DNA from: a virus
Length of the DNA stretch: 24,987 bases
Direction: 5' to 3' (one strand)
IMG/VR virus record: IMGVR_UViG_3300025168_000619
Location: 1-24,987 of that record
Positions 6,432-15,891 of this stretch are shown in pieces (position 1 is the stretch's first letter; the number at the start of each line of letters is the position of its first letter). The notes under the pieces are model-generated. The model was given only the letters and a program-made list of their open reading frames with translations. It did no database searches and was not told the origin of the DNA. The position numbers and the translations under genes were made by a program.

Positions 6432-7880
6432 ATGATAAAACATTATAAGTTTAAAACCAAGCCATACGAGCATCAAATGGAAGCTTTGGAAAAGTCCTGG
6501 GCTTCTGATACATATGCTTTATTTATGGAAATGGGCACCGGTAAATCCAAGGTCCTCGTTGATAATATAGCTATGCTCTATGACAGAGGCGCGATCCGTG
6601 CTGCTCTAATCATAGCACCAAAAGGTGTGTATAAAAACTGGGATGCCATAGAGTTTCCGGTGCATTTACCGGACCACGTCGAACACACTAAAGTATTATG
6701 GGAAGCAAGTATTACTAAGAGAAAACAAATGGAACTTGATACTTTGTTTGACGGTAAAGAAGACCTTAAGATATTGATAATGAACGTAGAAGCATTTTCT
6801 ACAAAGAAAGGACTGGACTTTGCACATTCTTTCCTTAACATATTCCTTGGCAGAGCTTTGATAGGGGTTGATGAATCTACCACGATCAAGAATCCGACAG
6901 CAAAGCGCACAAAAAATATTTTAACACTAGGGAATCTTGCTAAGTACCGTAGAATATTGACAGGCTCGCCAGTTACCAAGTCACCACTTGACTTGTTTAG
7001 TCAATGTAAGTTCCTAGATCCTTATCATTTAGGTTATGATTCATACTATGCGTATCGTTCTAGATATGCACACATGTTAGAAAGAAACTTTGGTGGTCGC
7101 CGCGTGCAAATTGTCGGCAGCTATCGTAGGTTAAGTGAACTTACAACAAAACTAGAAAAATTTTCTTATCGTGTACTTAAAGAAGACTGTTTAGATTTAC
7201 CGGAAAAAGTTTTTACAAAAAGATTAATAGAACTAACTGATGAACAGAAAAAAATATACGATCAAATGAAACAAATGGCTCTTGCTATTCTTGATGATGG
7301 CAAGATGATGTCAACTATGAATGTAATGACACAACTAATGCGATTGCATCAAGTTACTTGTGGTCACTTCAAAGCTGATGATGGTACAATCACACACCTA
7401 AAAAACAATAGACTTGACTCACTGATGCAACTTCTTGAAGAAACTGAAGGCAAGGTAATTATTTGGGCAAACTATGTTGAAGACATAAAAAATATAGTCG
7501 CTTCGTTAAAAAAAGCTTACGGAGAAGCCTCTACAGTGGAATATCACGGTGGGGTGGATGCTAGGGTCCGCCAGGAGCAAATTGCTCTATTTCAAGAGAA
7601 AAAGGGCCCTGCACGCTATTTTGTTGGAAATGCACAGACGGGAGGGTACGGAATTACCCTGACTGCAGCCAACACCGTAATATACTATTCCAACAACTAT
7701 GATTTGGAAAAAAGACTACAATCAGAAGACCGAGCACATCGTATCGGCCAGACTGGCAGTGTTACTTATGTAGACTTAATTGCAGAAAAGACTATAGATG
7801 AACGCATAGTCAAAGCACTACGGAGTAAAATAAATATAGCTAATGAAATTATGGGAGAAGATATTAAAGACTGGATCTAA
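6432..7880 (+). CDS. SNF2/DEAD-type helicase-like ATPase
   Basis: This 482-aa superfamily 2 ATPase is the only gene on the plus strand. Motifs in order are a Q-like YEHQ near residue 12, Walker A MGTGKSK (34-40), motif Ia IIAPKGVYKNW (60-70), Walker B DEST (147-150), motif III TGSP (177-180), motif IV-like KVIIWANY, motif V TGGYGITLTAANTVIYYS, and motif VI SEDRAHRIGQ (431-440). This is the compact phage SNF2/SSL2 form, without the bromo-, chromo- or SANT-type accessory domains of cellular remodellers. It probably remodels protein-DNA or branched DNA in replication or recombination, or acts against host DNA-bound proteins. It has its own promoter and its stop overlaps the convergent endolysin stop by 4 bases. 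The motif set is unambiguous; the role is inferred. Confidence 0.93.
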   Translation: MIKHYKFKTKPYEHQMEALEKSWASDTYALFMEMGTGKSKVLVDNIAMLYDRGAIRAALIIAPKGVYKNWDAIEFPVHLPDHVEHTKVLWEASITKRKQMELDTLFDGKEDLKILIMNVEAFSTKKGLDFAHSFLNIFLGRALIGVDESTTIKNPTAKRTKNILTLGNLAKYRRILTGSPVTKSPLDLFSQCKFLDPYHLGYDSYYAYRSRYAHMLERNFGGRRVQIVGSYRRLSELTTKLEKFSYRVLKEDCLDLPEKVFTKRLIELTDEQKKIYDQMKQMALAILDDGKMMSTMNVMTQLMRLHQVTCGHFKADDGTITHLKNNRLDSLMQLLEETEGKVIIWANYVEDIKNIVASLKKAYGEASTVEYHGGVDARVRQEQIALFQEKKGPARYFVGNAQTGGYGITLTAANTVIYYSNNYDLEKRLQSEDRAHRIGQTGSVTYVDLIAEKTIDERIVKALRSKINIANEIMGEDIKDWI

Positions 7881-8338
7881 AGAAGTATGTTTTCGTATTT
7901 GGTCTTCGCTTCTACTTTGCTCGCTTTTAATATTTGTTTTCTCGATCCTGACTTCACCACTGAACAGTGCACCCAACCTGAATTTGGATCCCCTTCATTA
8001 TAAAACTCCAGAATTAATTGATCGAAATCTGTATTTTTACTAATCCAAGTTGCAAGCTCCTTGTTGTCAACACCATGAATCTCGAAGTCTGCTGCCTCAC
8101 CCTTGGCATGTTGTGACTTAGCCGAAGACCCGATAGCCTCGCACAACGCTGGGCTTCGATAGCCTGAGGATATAGCGACCGGTTTACCAAAGTGCTCACG
8201 CACTGGTTGCAGGACAGTCTCCGCTAGGTGAATAAGATTTTCTATGTGCGCTGTTGATGGTTTATTATCTATACCTTTGCGCGTTGCAGTTTGAGATTTT
8301 GTCATCTCTGCTAGTGAAAAATTATTTGATAGTTTCAT
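7877..8338 (-). CDS. Endolysin, M15-family zinc peptidase
   Basis: This 153-aa protein is a peptidoglycan peptidase of the M15A type. The characteristic SGYRSPALCEAIG lies at 58-70. The zinc ligands are H77 and D84 in HAKGEAADFE and H124 in GWVH, and E111 in LILEF is the likely catalytic acid. There is no signal peptide, so export would depend on the adjacent holin-like protein. ATG 8338 is chosen because it forms TAATG with the upstream stop and the family homology begins there; an in-frame ATG at 8407 would only add residues overlapping the upstream gene. It uses a TAG stop and converges on the SNF2-like gene. It would cleave peptide cross-links or L-Ala-D-Glu stems; the exact bond cannot be told from sequence. 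Confidence 0.9.
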   Translation of the reverse strand: MKLSNNFSLAEMTKSQTATRKGIDNKPSTAHIENLIHLAETVLQPVREHFGKPVAISSGYRSPALCEAIGSSAKSQHAKGEAADFEIHGVDNKELATWISKNTDFDQLILEFYNEGDPNSGWVHCSVVKSGSRKQILKASKVEAKTKYENILL

Positions 8339-8598
8339 TACATTATACCTATCACCATTTCTAAAAAAATTAAAGCTACAGCCCCCACTGTAGATAAAAC
8401 AACCCAATAGATTTTATCTATCTTACCGCCCAAAGCTTCTACGTCTGCGTGTACGTGTGTAATTTTTTCATCTAGATGTTTAAGATGGTTAGTTTTTATA
8501 ATATCAATCTCACGTTCAACACCTTTGATGTGACCGTAGAGAGAAATAATATGTTCTCTATCATCTTCTGGTACTATGCCTTTTACTGTATCTGTCAT
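8338..8598 (-). CDS. Holin / XhlA-like lysis protein
   Basis: This 86-aa protein has a charged, coiled-coil-prone stretch (about residues 25-62, including HLKHLDEKITHVHADVEAL) followed by one strongly hydrophobic C-terminal segment (about 65-86, YWVVLSTVGAVALIF) that should span the membrane. This layout matches XhlA-like and other single-TM phage lysis proteins that work with an endolysin. It sits directly upstream of the endolysin and shares a TAATG junction with it; its own start also shares TAATG with the giant virion gene. GAGGGG precedes the start. The topology is clear, but the sequence alone does not show whether it forms the pore itself or helps another holin. Confidence 0.75.
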   Translation of the reverse strand: MTDTVKGIVPEDDREHIISLYGHIKGVEREIDIIKTNHLKHLDEKITHVHADVEALGGKIDKIYWVVLSTVGAVALIFLEMVIGIM

Positions 8599-11500
8599 TA
8601 AGCAACCCCTCTTTGTCTTTGTCTAATGGCTTGTTCTCCCGGAGATAGTAGTGCAGTTTCTGTTGTTGTCAATCCGGTTGTTTGATCTACGTTTGCAACT
8701 TCTGGTTGAACTACAGGAGCTCCTGTGTCAGGTAGTGGCGCAACTTCTGGTTCTGCAGCTATCTGTGTTGGTGTTTCTACAGTTCTTTGAATTGGCGTTT
8801 GTGATAATTCTTCTCTTTCCATAGCTTTAAATGTTACACCTTTCCATTTACTTTTTATAGCCTCTAACATACCCAAAGGAATGAAGTATTGATAATTAAA
8901 TATTCTTGGATCAAGATCTTTATTGTTTCTTAGTATTTTATCTTTTCTAGACTTAAGACCCTCACGTCCGTATGAAAGTGGTGTAAACCTACCATTCATT
9001 AACATTATAACTTTAGTAGGTATACCCTCTGAACCAGGAGCTATTCTTTTTTTAAGGGCCAGCATAATTTGATTTCTAGTCATTAAACCAGAATCTATGG
9101 CAGCCATGGCTGCTTTATAAAACTCATATTGTTGTCTAAATAATTGTTCATTTTGTTCGTTATATTCTTTGGCTAATTGTTCTGGTCCACGTGATCTAAA
9201 GTTTTTAGTATCAAAATATTTTTTACCTACTTTTGCTTCTCTAAATGCTTGCTGGAAACTAGATATTTTAAAATCTAAACTACCTGGAATATCTATAGTT
9301 ACATTGGATCCACCCATTAGTTTAAATATTTCTGTAACTACTTCTAAGGGTTGTCCAACACCAGACACATCACCACGAGCCGCATGAAATAATTTTCTAC
9401 CAGAGCTAATAAGCCCCGGTTCAATAGTCTTGAAGAAATGTCCCATGGCTCTATCAAATATTTCTGTGTCTGTCATTCCCTTACTCCATATTGACGAACC
9501 TTGTCTTGTTTTACCGGTGTACGCTTCTATAAATGCTTCAGCACCAATTGGTATACCAAAGAAGGTTCCGGTTACAGAATCATACAAAGGACCAACTGCT
9601 TCTAAATATGTTTTAAGTGTGTTTGTTTGTATTTTATCAGGATCAAGTGTTGGACCAAACTTCATTCTAATTTTTAATTCTTTCATTTTGCTTCTAAGAG
9701 CTTTAGCTGCATCACTTGATGGATCAAGTTGAGCGTACTGTTCTTGTAAAGCAACAAGTTCTTTAGAATAATTGTTACGATCAGCAACCTTCATCAATTG
9801 TCTACCACTTGCAACTATAATGTCATACGGATTGTATCTAGAAAAATCAAACACTTTAAATGTTCCATTTTCAACATTTGATACTGGTATTAAGGAGCTG
9901 TACTTCATATAGTCAGGTGCAAAATATTCTTTGTACACATCTACTTGTGTTGGTGTTACGTTTGTAAGTGCATGTCCTAGACCAGACACACCAGCAGTCA
10001 TACCACCAAGAGTGATTGCTTGACCACTTAACATTCTATAACCCATTTCTCTTAAGGCTTGATTGTTTGACGCAATATGTTTCATGGCTATAGAGGAAGT
10101 AGCAAAACCAGTTCTAAGTATTTCGGATGTAAATGATACAAAGTTACCAATAGGCAGCTTTCTTATAGCTTTAATAAATTCAGGCACTTTACTGTATGTT
10201 GGATAAGTCTCTCTAAGTAAATAAGCTGCAGCTTCTTCTATGCCTTCATCCAAAGTTTTCATAGATCCAGTCATAATATTTTTTGGATTAAACTCTATGC
10301 CGTGAAGATTAAAAAATTTGGTAACGTCTTGTACGTTTTTAAAACCACCTTTAAGTTGTGACATGTAGTATTCATGTCCATACCATTTCCACACATTATC
10401 ACCACCTGCATATACTCGTGTGGCTTGTTTGTAGAATGGGGTTTTTTCTACTCGTTCTGCAAGTTTGCCTAATGATTGTAGTTTACCTGCTTTAATATCT
10501 TTTAATATAGCACCAAGCTCTGATGCCACAATATTCTCATCAAGCACACCAAGTTCTATTTTTCTAGAGATTCTTTTTATAAGATCAACTTCGTTTACAG
10601 TTCTACCTGCACCAAAGATATCATCTAGGGTTATCTTAAACGCATCAGTTACAGAAGCAGAACCACCAATGTGCCCAACATGCATAGGAAAGAAACCAGC
10701 ACTACCAAAGTTACGTGTTTGTGTAGCAGGAGAAAAAACTGTTTTACCTGTTTGTACTGCTGCTTTGTACGCAATTGCTGATTGGTAAAAACTATTTTGT
10801 AAAAGGTTATCAAGCATACCACCCGTGCCTTCTACTGTTCTTCTCAACTCATTGGATGCATACAAACCAATTGGACCGCCCTTATCACTAGTCATAAGTT
10901 CTTTCATTTGTCCTAATCCAGGTAGATCACCTATTGTTGTAGGATTGGTTACTCCAGCAGCAAGAGCCTCTGCTCTTGTAGTAAATAAATAACCATTCTC
11001 TAAACCGTGACGAGCAAATTCTTTAAAACTTTTTAAGTTTGCTGTTTGAGATACCAAACTACCTGTTGTTGTCATTACGGATGATCTTAAATTTGTTTCT
11101 TGACCAAGAAGTTTTCTAATGACAGCTGGCAACTCTTCACCTGTATTTAAAAAAAGTTGATCGTCTCTAATTATTTCTCTGTTTATTGTATTTAATGCGT
11201 TGATAGGATCTGTGCCTTCTCTTTTTCCAATTGAAATAATATTGTCTACGTTTTTTCTAGCAAACTCTCTAATTGCTGCTGCCTGTTCTGTTACCGGCAC
11301 ACCTTTAACAGCGGCTTCTAAAAAGTCTTCGTTCTTACTTATGATGTTAACCATAAAATCTGTAGCATCTTCAAATACTTTTGAACTAGGGTTATAATTG
11401 GGGTTGGTAAATGTTGCAAAAGACATACGTATATATTTATCTAAGTTACTTTCAAGAGCGTTTCTAAGACCACTACCTTCTGGTAATTCTTTAAAGTATG

Positions 11501-14500
11501 TTTTTTTAATTGCTGTAAATTCGTCTTTTAATGCTTTTGCTAATTCTTGTAATTCTGGTTCTATCTTAGATAATTTTAAATTACCCCTTAGATATTCGTG
11601 CACTTGATCCATAAGATGTTTTTCACCAGCAGGAGAAGTAAAACCTTTGTTATACCTACCTAAAAAACCACTTGCTAAATCATAAGCTTTTACTTCTATG
11701 GCATCTATATATTTTTCTATTTCTCTTGCTTTTGATTTTATAAATCTTTCTGCGGTACCATCTAAGTTAAAGGAATATGCAATTTGATTACCACTATCTC
11801 GAAACCATTTAAGAAAATTATCTACTCTTTTTAAACCTGCTTCTAAAGGATCCTTAGAAGTTACATCAAACATTCTCCATTTACTTAATTCAGGAAGTTG
11901 TCCGTAGTTACCTTTTAAAGAAGGGATTAAAGCTTTACCCCCAGTTGCAATGGTAGCACCCACACGTGCTAAAATATCTTTACCTAAAAACTTTCCAAAT
12001 GCACCAACACCTCTTGCTACGCTTGGCAACACTACATCATCTTTTGATGCTAAATAAGTTGCAGCTTTTATTGGAACATTTACAGCTTTTAAACCAATAG
12101 AACCTACAGCTAATGCCGGTTTTAATAAAACTTTTTTACCAACCGCACCTAAAACTGGTCCAGCTAATGGAAACAAACCACCAATCATAGCGCCTTCTGC
12201 ACCAAAACGTAATCTGTTTCTAAAGTTTGCAGCTACTCTTTTTTTACCACTCATTCCAGTAGTGTCTTCATATTCACCAACATATTTTGATGTTAATAAA
12301 GGATCATCAAACATTTCAGATATTGTATTGTAAGGACCACCAGCAATAAAATCACCTGCTCCAAAAGAAACCATTCCACTGCCAACTCGTTTTGCAACGT
12401 TTGATACTTGCACACCTAGTTTTGGTAAGCCTTCAAGAGCGTATGTTTTTTGTGTAAATAAATTTACCTTACCCCCGGTTCTCGCTGCAGTAAACTTTCT
12501 AAATCTGTTTATTAGTTTAAAGGCAATACCACCTGGTATACCAAACTCAAGAGCAACAGAAGCTATTTGACCTACAAATGTTTCTGGTTTCGATAAATCA
12601 GCATTTTCATATCTTCTTTTTAATTCATCAGTAAATTCTGTTGGTAGCACAGCATCAGGAATGGTGAATAATAAATCACCTACATTAAAAGCAAAGTTAG
12701 TAACTCCTGTTTCTATAACCCTGTTTACTTCACTTACTGCAGATATGTAGTCTGCTTCTTTTGGTGTAGACTTTGCACCACCTACTCTAAAACTTTCATT
12801 TACAGCATAAAGACCCGGATATTTTTCTTTCATTTCAATGTCATTTTCTTCACCAGATCTAATACCATTGTACAAAAACTCAATTACTTCTAAACCTGCA
12901 ATCTGTGGTCCTCCGGGAGCATTTAGGAAAGAAGATGCTTCTATTAATGGACTTTCTGTTACAAGTTTAGGTAAATCACTAAACTTAAATTTAACTGGTT
13001 GCGGTGGGTTTAATTTTTCTTCAAGAGTTTTTGCTATGTCCTCTCTATATAGTTTTATTCTCTTATAAGCTTCGTCAAAAGATTTCCGAGCATCTACCGA
13101 ATATATGTTTAATATATCTTGTTGTGTATTTTTAACACTTTGATCTATGGCATATTTAGCGGTTCCAGGTATTTCTCCTGCAGCTAGTTTTGCTTGTATG
13201 TTTTCAAAAGTAAAAAAGTCATCTTCCTCTTCTTCTTGAGAACCTTCTTGAAATTTTTTTCTATTATAAGTTTCTGCTTTTTTAGCTCCAAGAGGTACAA
13301 ATTCTCCTCCAACTTTACTTTCTTTAAATATCTTATCAAGTTCTTGTTTAGATACATAAAGAGAAGAATCTATAATTTGTTCTACGTTCATTTTTTCAAA
13401 CACATTGTCGATAGATGTTAGTTTATTTGTTTCTCTGTTTATTGCAGGTGATAATTCAGCACCTATTCTACCGTCAACGGTTTCAAGAGTTAAACCAAAT
13501 TTTTTATAAAAATCACTAATTGCTTTTTTATTTTTTATCACTTCAGGTTGTTTACTATTTTTGTTTTTTTTAAAAAAAGCCTCAACAGCGTTATTAAAAC
13601 CTTGATTAATTCTAGCAGGTGATATTAATATATTACCAGGAAACATTATATTTCTTTTTTCTGATGAGACAGGACTTATATGAAAAATATCAAACAAACC
13701 TTTTTGCGTTAACTCTTTAGCTTTTGTAAGAGTAATAGGATCTTTTGTGTCTATTACTCCATTTACTAGTTTAGCATTTAACAACTCCATAAAAGTTTCA
13801 TTTTCTAAAATTTTTTCTGGGTTTTGTGCATAATATTTATTTGCTATTGTAACTTGTCTATCTTGCCTTCTTACAATTTCTAACTCTTCACTATTTAAAT
13901 ATTTTTCTGCTTGTTTAATTCTTGCTTGTCTTAATTTACCTGATGCACTAGGGTCAGCTATTGGTTTAATTAAATTTTGTTGTCTAATTAAAAAATTATT
14001 AACTCTTTCAACTTGTGCTATTGTGTACGGTGTTGCTTCACCAAAATATTTTTCAGCAAGCATGGTATTTGTACCATTACTTTTTGGGTTATTGTATATA
14101 TCTTTTAGATCAACAATATACTTTTCTTCCATTCCTTTTGGAAAATCTACCTGAGATATTTTTTCATTGCCTTTTCCTGTTTCTAATCTACGTGGTGTTG
14201 GTACAAGAACATCTTCATTAGCTCTTTTTGCTGCATAAGTCTCTTTAGCTCTGTCACTTTGTACCTTACGTAATTCTTCAGGATTTAATTTTGCAAAAGT
14301 ATTTGGGTAGTATTTTCTAACAATATTTTTAATACGTTCTTTACTTCCTGAAGGTAACTCTAAATCGTCTAATAATTTTCTTAAAAGTAAAGGATTACCT
14401 TCTTGTTTAAGATTATCTAAATATTCAAATATTTTTTTATTTTCTGGTTTTGCAATTGTAACACTTATATCTCTAGTTTGATCAGCAACTGCTTTATCAT

Positions 14501-15890
14501 ATGTATTTAAGTTTTTTGTTTTACCAAACTCACTAGCAGCTTTACCAACGTTTTGACTTTCTGCTTTTAATTTCATTTGAGCTTCTAGTTGTCTAGCTTG
14601 TTTTATTGTTAACTTGCCTTCATCTACAGCTTTGTTAATAGCTTTTTTACCTTCAACACTTAACTTACAAGGAGATGAACAAACTACTTTTATCTGATCA
14701 GCATTCTTACCAAATATTTTTGTTACGCCTTTGCCACTTAACCTAACAGCACTTGTTGTTACACCCGAGAAAGTGCCTATAAAAGGAATAAACTCTATAC
14801 CCAGTTGTGCAAACTGTCCTGCTACATAACTAGAACTACCTGGTGCCGCTATATCTGAGTACACGCTTGAGTCTTCTGGGTTTGCAGAAAAACTATTTAT
14901 AGTAACCAACTTTCTACCATCACCTAAATCTACGGTTCTACCTATTAAATCGTATATGGTTGCTTGTGCTAATGCGGGATCATAATTTGGATCTTTTATA
15001 AGTTCCATGTTTCTTTTTAAAGACATTATTCGATCGTACCTGTCAGGATCATACTCTTCCATTAAAGACATAAACTCTGCGTTTTCAGTAGGGTCTTGAT
15101 TAACAGGAATTGCTTTTGAAAATTCTTCATTTATAGGATCAAAAGTAACATTTTGTCCCGATAGTTTTGCGCCTCTATAAACACCTTGTGTTTTCGGATT
15201 ACCTCCAAGAAAACCTGAAGCAAAGGTACCTATCTTTTCTATGAAAGAATTATCTCCTGCTAATTTACTTTCTATATTCTGTCTACCAAGTTCATATTTT
15301 CTAAACTCTGTAACCTTACTACCTATACTTTGAGTATAATTAGTAGAAGGAAAATAATCACCGGATCGATATAAGGCAAGAATTCTAGCAGCGTCTGGTG
15401 TGCCGCCTTTAGTTACAGGATTAAACACTTCACCCGTATCAAAATTATCTGAAACAAGACCTTGATAAACCATTTTTTTAAAAGTATTATAAGAGCTGTT
15501 TTCTTGATTAAAACCAATGTCATCTAGTTCTTGCTGTGGTGATAGATCTTTACCTTCAAATGATAAATAATTAACACCAAGACCTTCTGTTATAGGTTGT
15601 TCTACTCCAAAAAATCTTTCAGCTCTATCTATAAGAGATATGTTTGAAGCATAGTTTTCTGGATAAAAAGGTTGAGTAGCCCCTGGTGCTATAGTTGTAA
15701 ACTCTTGTTGTTTTTTTTTTACATTCTCAGCTATTTGAAGATAATTACTCTCAAAAGCAGGATTCATTATTCCGTTTGTACGATAAGATTGATTTGAAGT
15801 ATCAACAATATTATAACCTGGTTGTTCTTTTTCAAGAGCTTCTTGTTTTAATTGATTTAAAACTTCTGGATCACGGTAAAATATAACCAT
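8598..15890 (-). CDS. Giant internal virion / DNA-ejection-like protein (2430 aa)
   Basis: This gene fills about 7.3 kb, nearly a third of the window. I recognise no enzyme domain with confidence. A glycine- and alanine-rich hydrophobic stretch runs from about 1230 to 1320 (RFGAEGAMIGGLFPLAGPV and following). At about 1908-1965 PIGNFVSFTSEILRTGF and a following R-x-MG-x-R segment resemble a block I recall from very large internal proteins of other marine podoviruses. The C-terminus is rich in P, T, Q and E. Around 860-884 GGEFVPLGAK and RKKFQEGS repeat motifs found in neighbouring virion proteins. The position between the internal virion genes and the lysis cassette suggests an inner-core protein delivered with the DNA. 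The start has only a weak ribosome site (AGGCGG), and one base separates it from the preceding stop. A tape-measure-like role is less likely without long-tail genes. Confidence 0.7.
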   Translation of the reverse strand: MVIFYRDPEVLNQLKQEALEKEQPGYNIVDTSNQSYRTNGIMNPAFESNYLQIAENVKKKQQEFTTIAPGATQPFYPENYASNISLIDRAERFFGVEQPITEGLGVNYLSFEGKDLSPQQELDDIGFNQENSSYNTFKKMVYQGLVSDNFDTGEVFNPVTKGGTPDAARILALYRSGDYFPSTNYTQSIGSKVTEFRKYELGRQNIESKLAGDNSFIEKIGTFASGFLGGNPKTQGVYRGAKLSGQNVTFDPINEEFSKAIPVNQDPTENAEFMSLMEEYDPDRYDRIMSLKRNMELIKDPNYDPALAQATIYDLIGRTVDLGDGRKLVTINSFSANPEDSSVYSDIAAPGSSSYVAGQFAQLGIEFIPFIGTFSGVTTSAVRLSGKGVTKIFGKNADQIKVVCSSPCKLSVEGKKAINKAVDEGKLTIKQARQLEAQMKLKAESQNVGKAASEFGKTKNLNTYDKAVADQTRDISVTIAKPENKKIFEYLDNLKQEGNPLLLRKLLDDLELPSGSKERIKNIVRKYYPNTFAKLNPEELRKVQSDRAKETYAAKRANEDVLVPTPRRLETGKGNEKISQVDFPKGMEEKYIVDLKDIYNNPKSNGTNTMLAEKYFGEATPYTIAQVERVNNFLIRQQNLIKPIADPSASGKLRQARIKQAEKYLNSEELEIVRRQDRQVTIANKYYAQNPEKILENETFMELLNAKLVNGVIDTKDPITLTKAKELTQKGLFDIFHISPVSSEKRNIMFPGNILISPARINQGFNNAVEAFFKKNKNSKQPEVIKNKKAISDFYKKFGLTLETVDGRIGAELSPAINRETNKLTSIDNVFEKMNVEQIIDSSLYVSKQELDKIFKESKVGGEFVPLGAKKAETYNRKKFQEGSQEEEEDDFFTFENIQAKLAAGEIPGTAKYAIDQSVKNTQQDILNIYSVDARKSFDEAYKRIKLYREDIAKTLEEKLNPPQPVKFKFSDLPKLVTESPLIEASSFLNAPGGPQIAGLEVIEFLYNGIRSGEENDIEMKEKYPGLYAVNESFRVGGAKSTPKEADYISAVSEVNRVIETGVTNFAFNVGDLLFTIPDAVLPTEFTDELKRRYENADLSKPETFVGQIASVALEFGIPGGIAFKLINRFRKFTAARTGGKVNLFTQKTYALEGLPKLGVQVSNVAKRVGSGMVSFGAGDFIAGGPYNTISEMFDDPLLTSKYVGEYEDTTGMSGKKRVAANFRNRLRFGAEGAMIGGLFPLAGPVLGAVGKKVLLKPALAVGSIGLKAVNVPIKAATYLASKDDVVLPSVARGVGAFGKFLGKDILARVGATIATGGKALIPSLKGNYGQLPELSKWRMFDVTSKDPLEAGLKRVDNFLKWFRDSGNQIAYSFNLDGTAERFIKSKAREIEKYIDAIEVKAYDLASGFLGRYNKGFTSPAGEKHLMDQVHEYLRGNLKLSKIEPELQELAKALKDEFTAIKKTYFKELPEGSGLRNALESNLDKYIRMSFATFTNPNYNPSSKVFEDATDFMVNIISKNEDFLEAAVKGVPVTEQAAAIREFARKNVDNIISIGKREGTDPINALNTINREIIRDDQLFLNTGEELPAVIRKLLGQETNLRSSVMTTTGSLVSQTANLKSFKEFARHGLENGYLFTTRAEALAAGVTNPTTIGDLPGLGQMKELMTSDKGGPIGLYASNELRRTVEGTGGMLDNLLQNSFYQSAIAYKAAVQTGKTVFSPATQTRNFGSAGFFPMHVGHIGGSASVTDAFKITLDDIFGAGRTVNEVDLIKRISRKIELGVLDENIVASELGAILKDIKAGKLQSLGKLAERVEKTPFYKQATRVYAGGDNVWKWYGHEYYMSQLKGGFKNVQDVTKFFNLHGIEFNPKNIMTGSMKTLDEGIEEAAAYLLRETYPTYSKVPEFIKAIRKLPIGNFVSFTSEILRTGFATSSIAMKHIASNNQALREMGYRMLSGQAITLGGMTAGVSGLGHALTNVTPTQVDVYKEYFAPDYMKYSSLIPVSNVENGTFKVFDFSRYNPYDIIVASGRQLMKVADRNNYSKELVALQEQYAQLDPSSDAAKALRSKMKELKIRMKFGPTLDPDKIQTNTLKTYLEAVGPLYDSVTGTFFGIPIGAEAFIEAYTGKTRQGSSIWSKGMTDTEIFDRAMGHFFKTIEPGLISSGRKLFHAARGDVSGVGQPLEVVTEIFKLMGGSNVTIDIPGSLDFKISSFQQAFREAKVGKKYFDTKNFRSRGPEQLAKEYNEQNEQLFRQQYEFYKAAMAAIDSGLMTRNQIMLALKKRIAPGSEGIPTKVIMLMNGRFTPLSYGREGLKSRKDKILRNNKDLDPRIFNYQYFIPLGMLEAIKSKWKGVTFKAMEREELSQTPIQRTVETPTQIAAEPEVAPLPDTGAPVVQPEVANVDQTTGLTTTETALLSPGEQAIRQRQRGVA
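15779..15807 (-). repeat. 29-base repeat, copy B (start of the giant virion gene)
   Basis: This is the second copy of the repeat at 1989-2017, on the same strand and in the same codon phase. It encodes residues about 29-38 (VDTSNQSYRT) of the 2430-aa protein. Confidence 0.85.
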
Positions 15891-15891
15891 G

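Noticed and set aside
6578-6979. 133-codon minus-strand open frame inside the SNF2-like gene
   Set aside because: It is antisense to clear helicase motifs and has no coding features of its own.
8339-8407. Longer endolysin starting at 8407
   Set aside because: The extra residues overlap the holin-like gene in another frame and match no M15 sequence; ATG 8338 forms the TAATG junction typical of this phage.
13455-13485. TVDGRIG in the giant protein as the T-x-x-GR motif of an N4-type virion RNA polymerase
   Set aside because: One short match in 2430 residues is expected by chance, and I could not find the other polymerase motifs in order. It is more likely a relative of the GGRIG-type loops.
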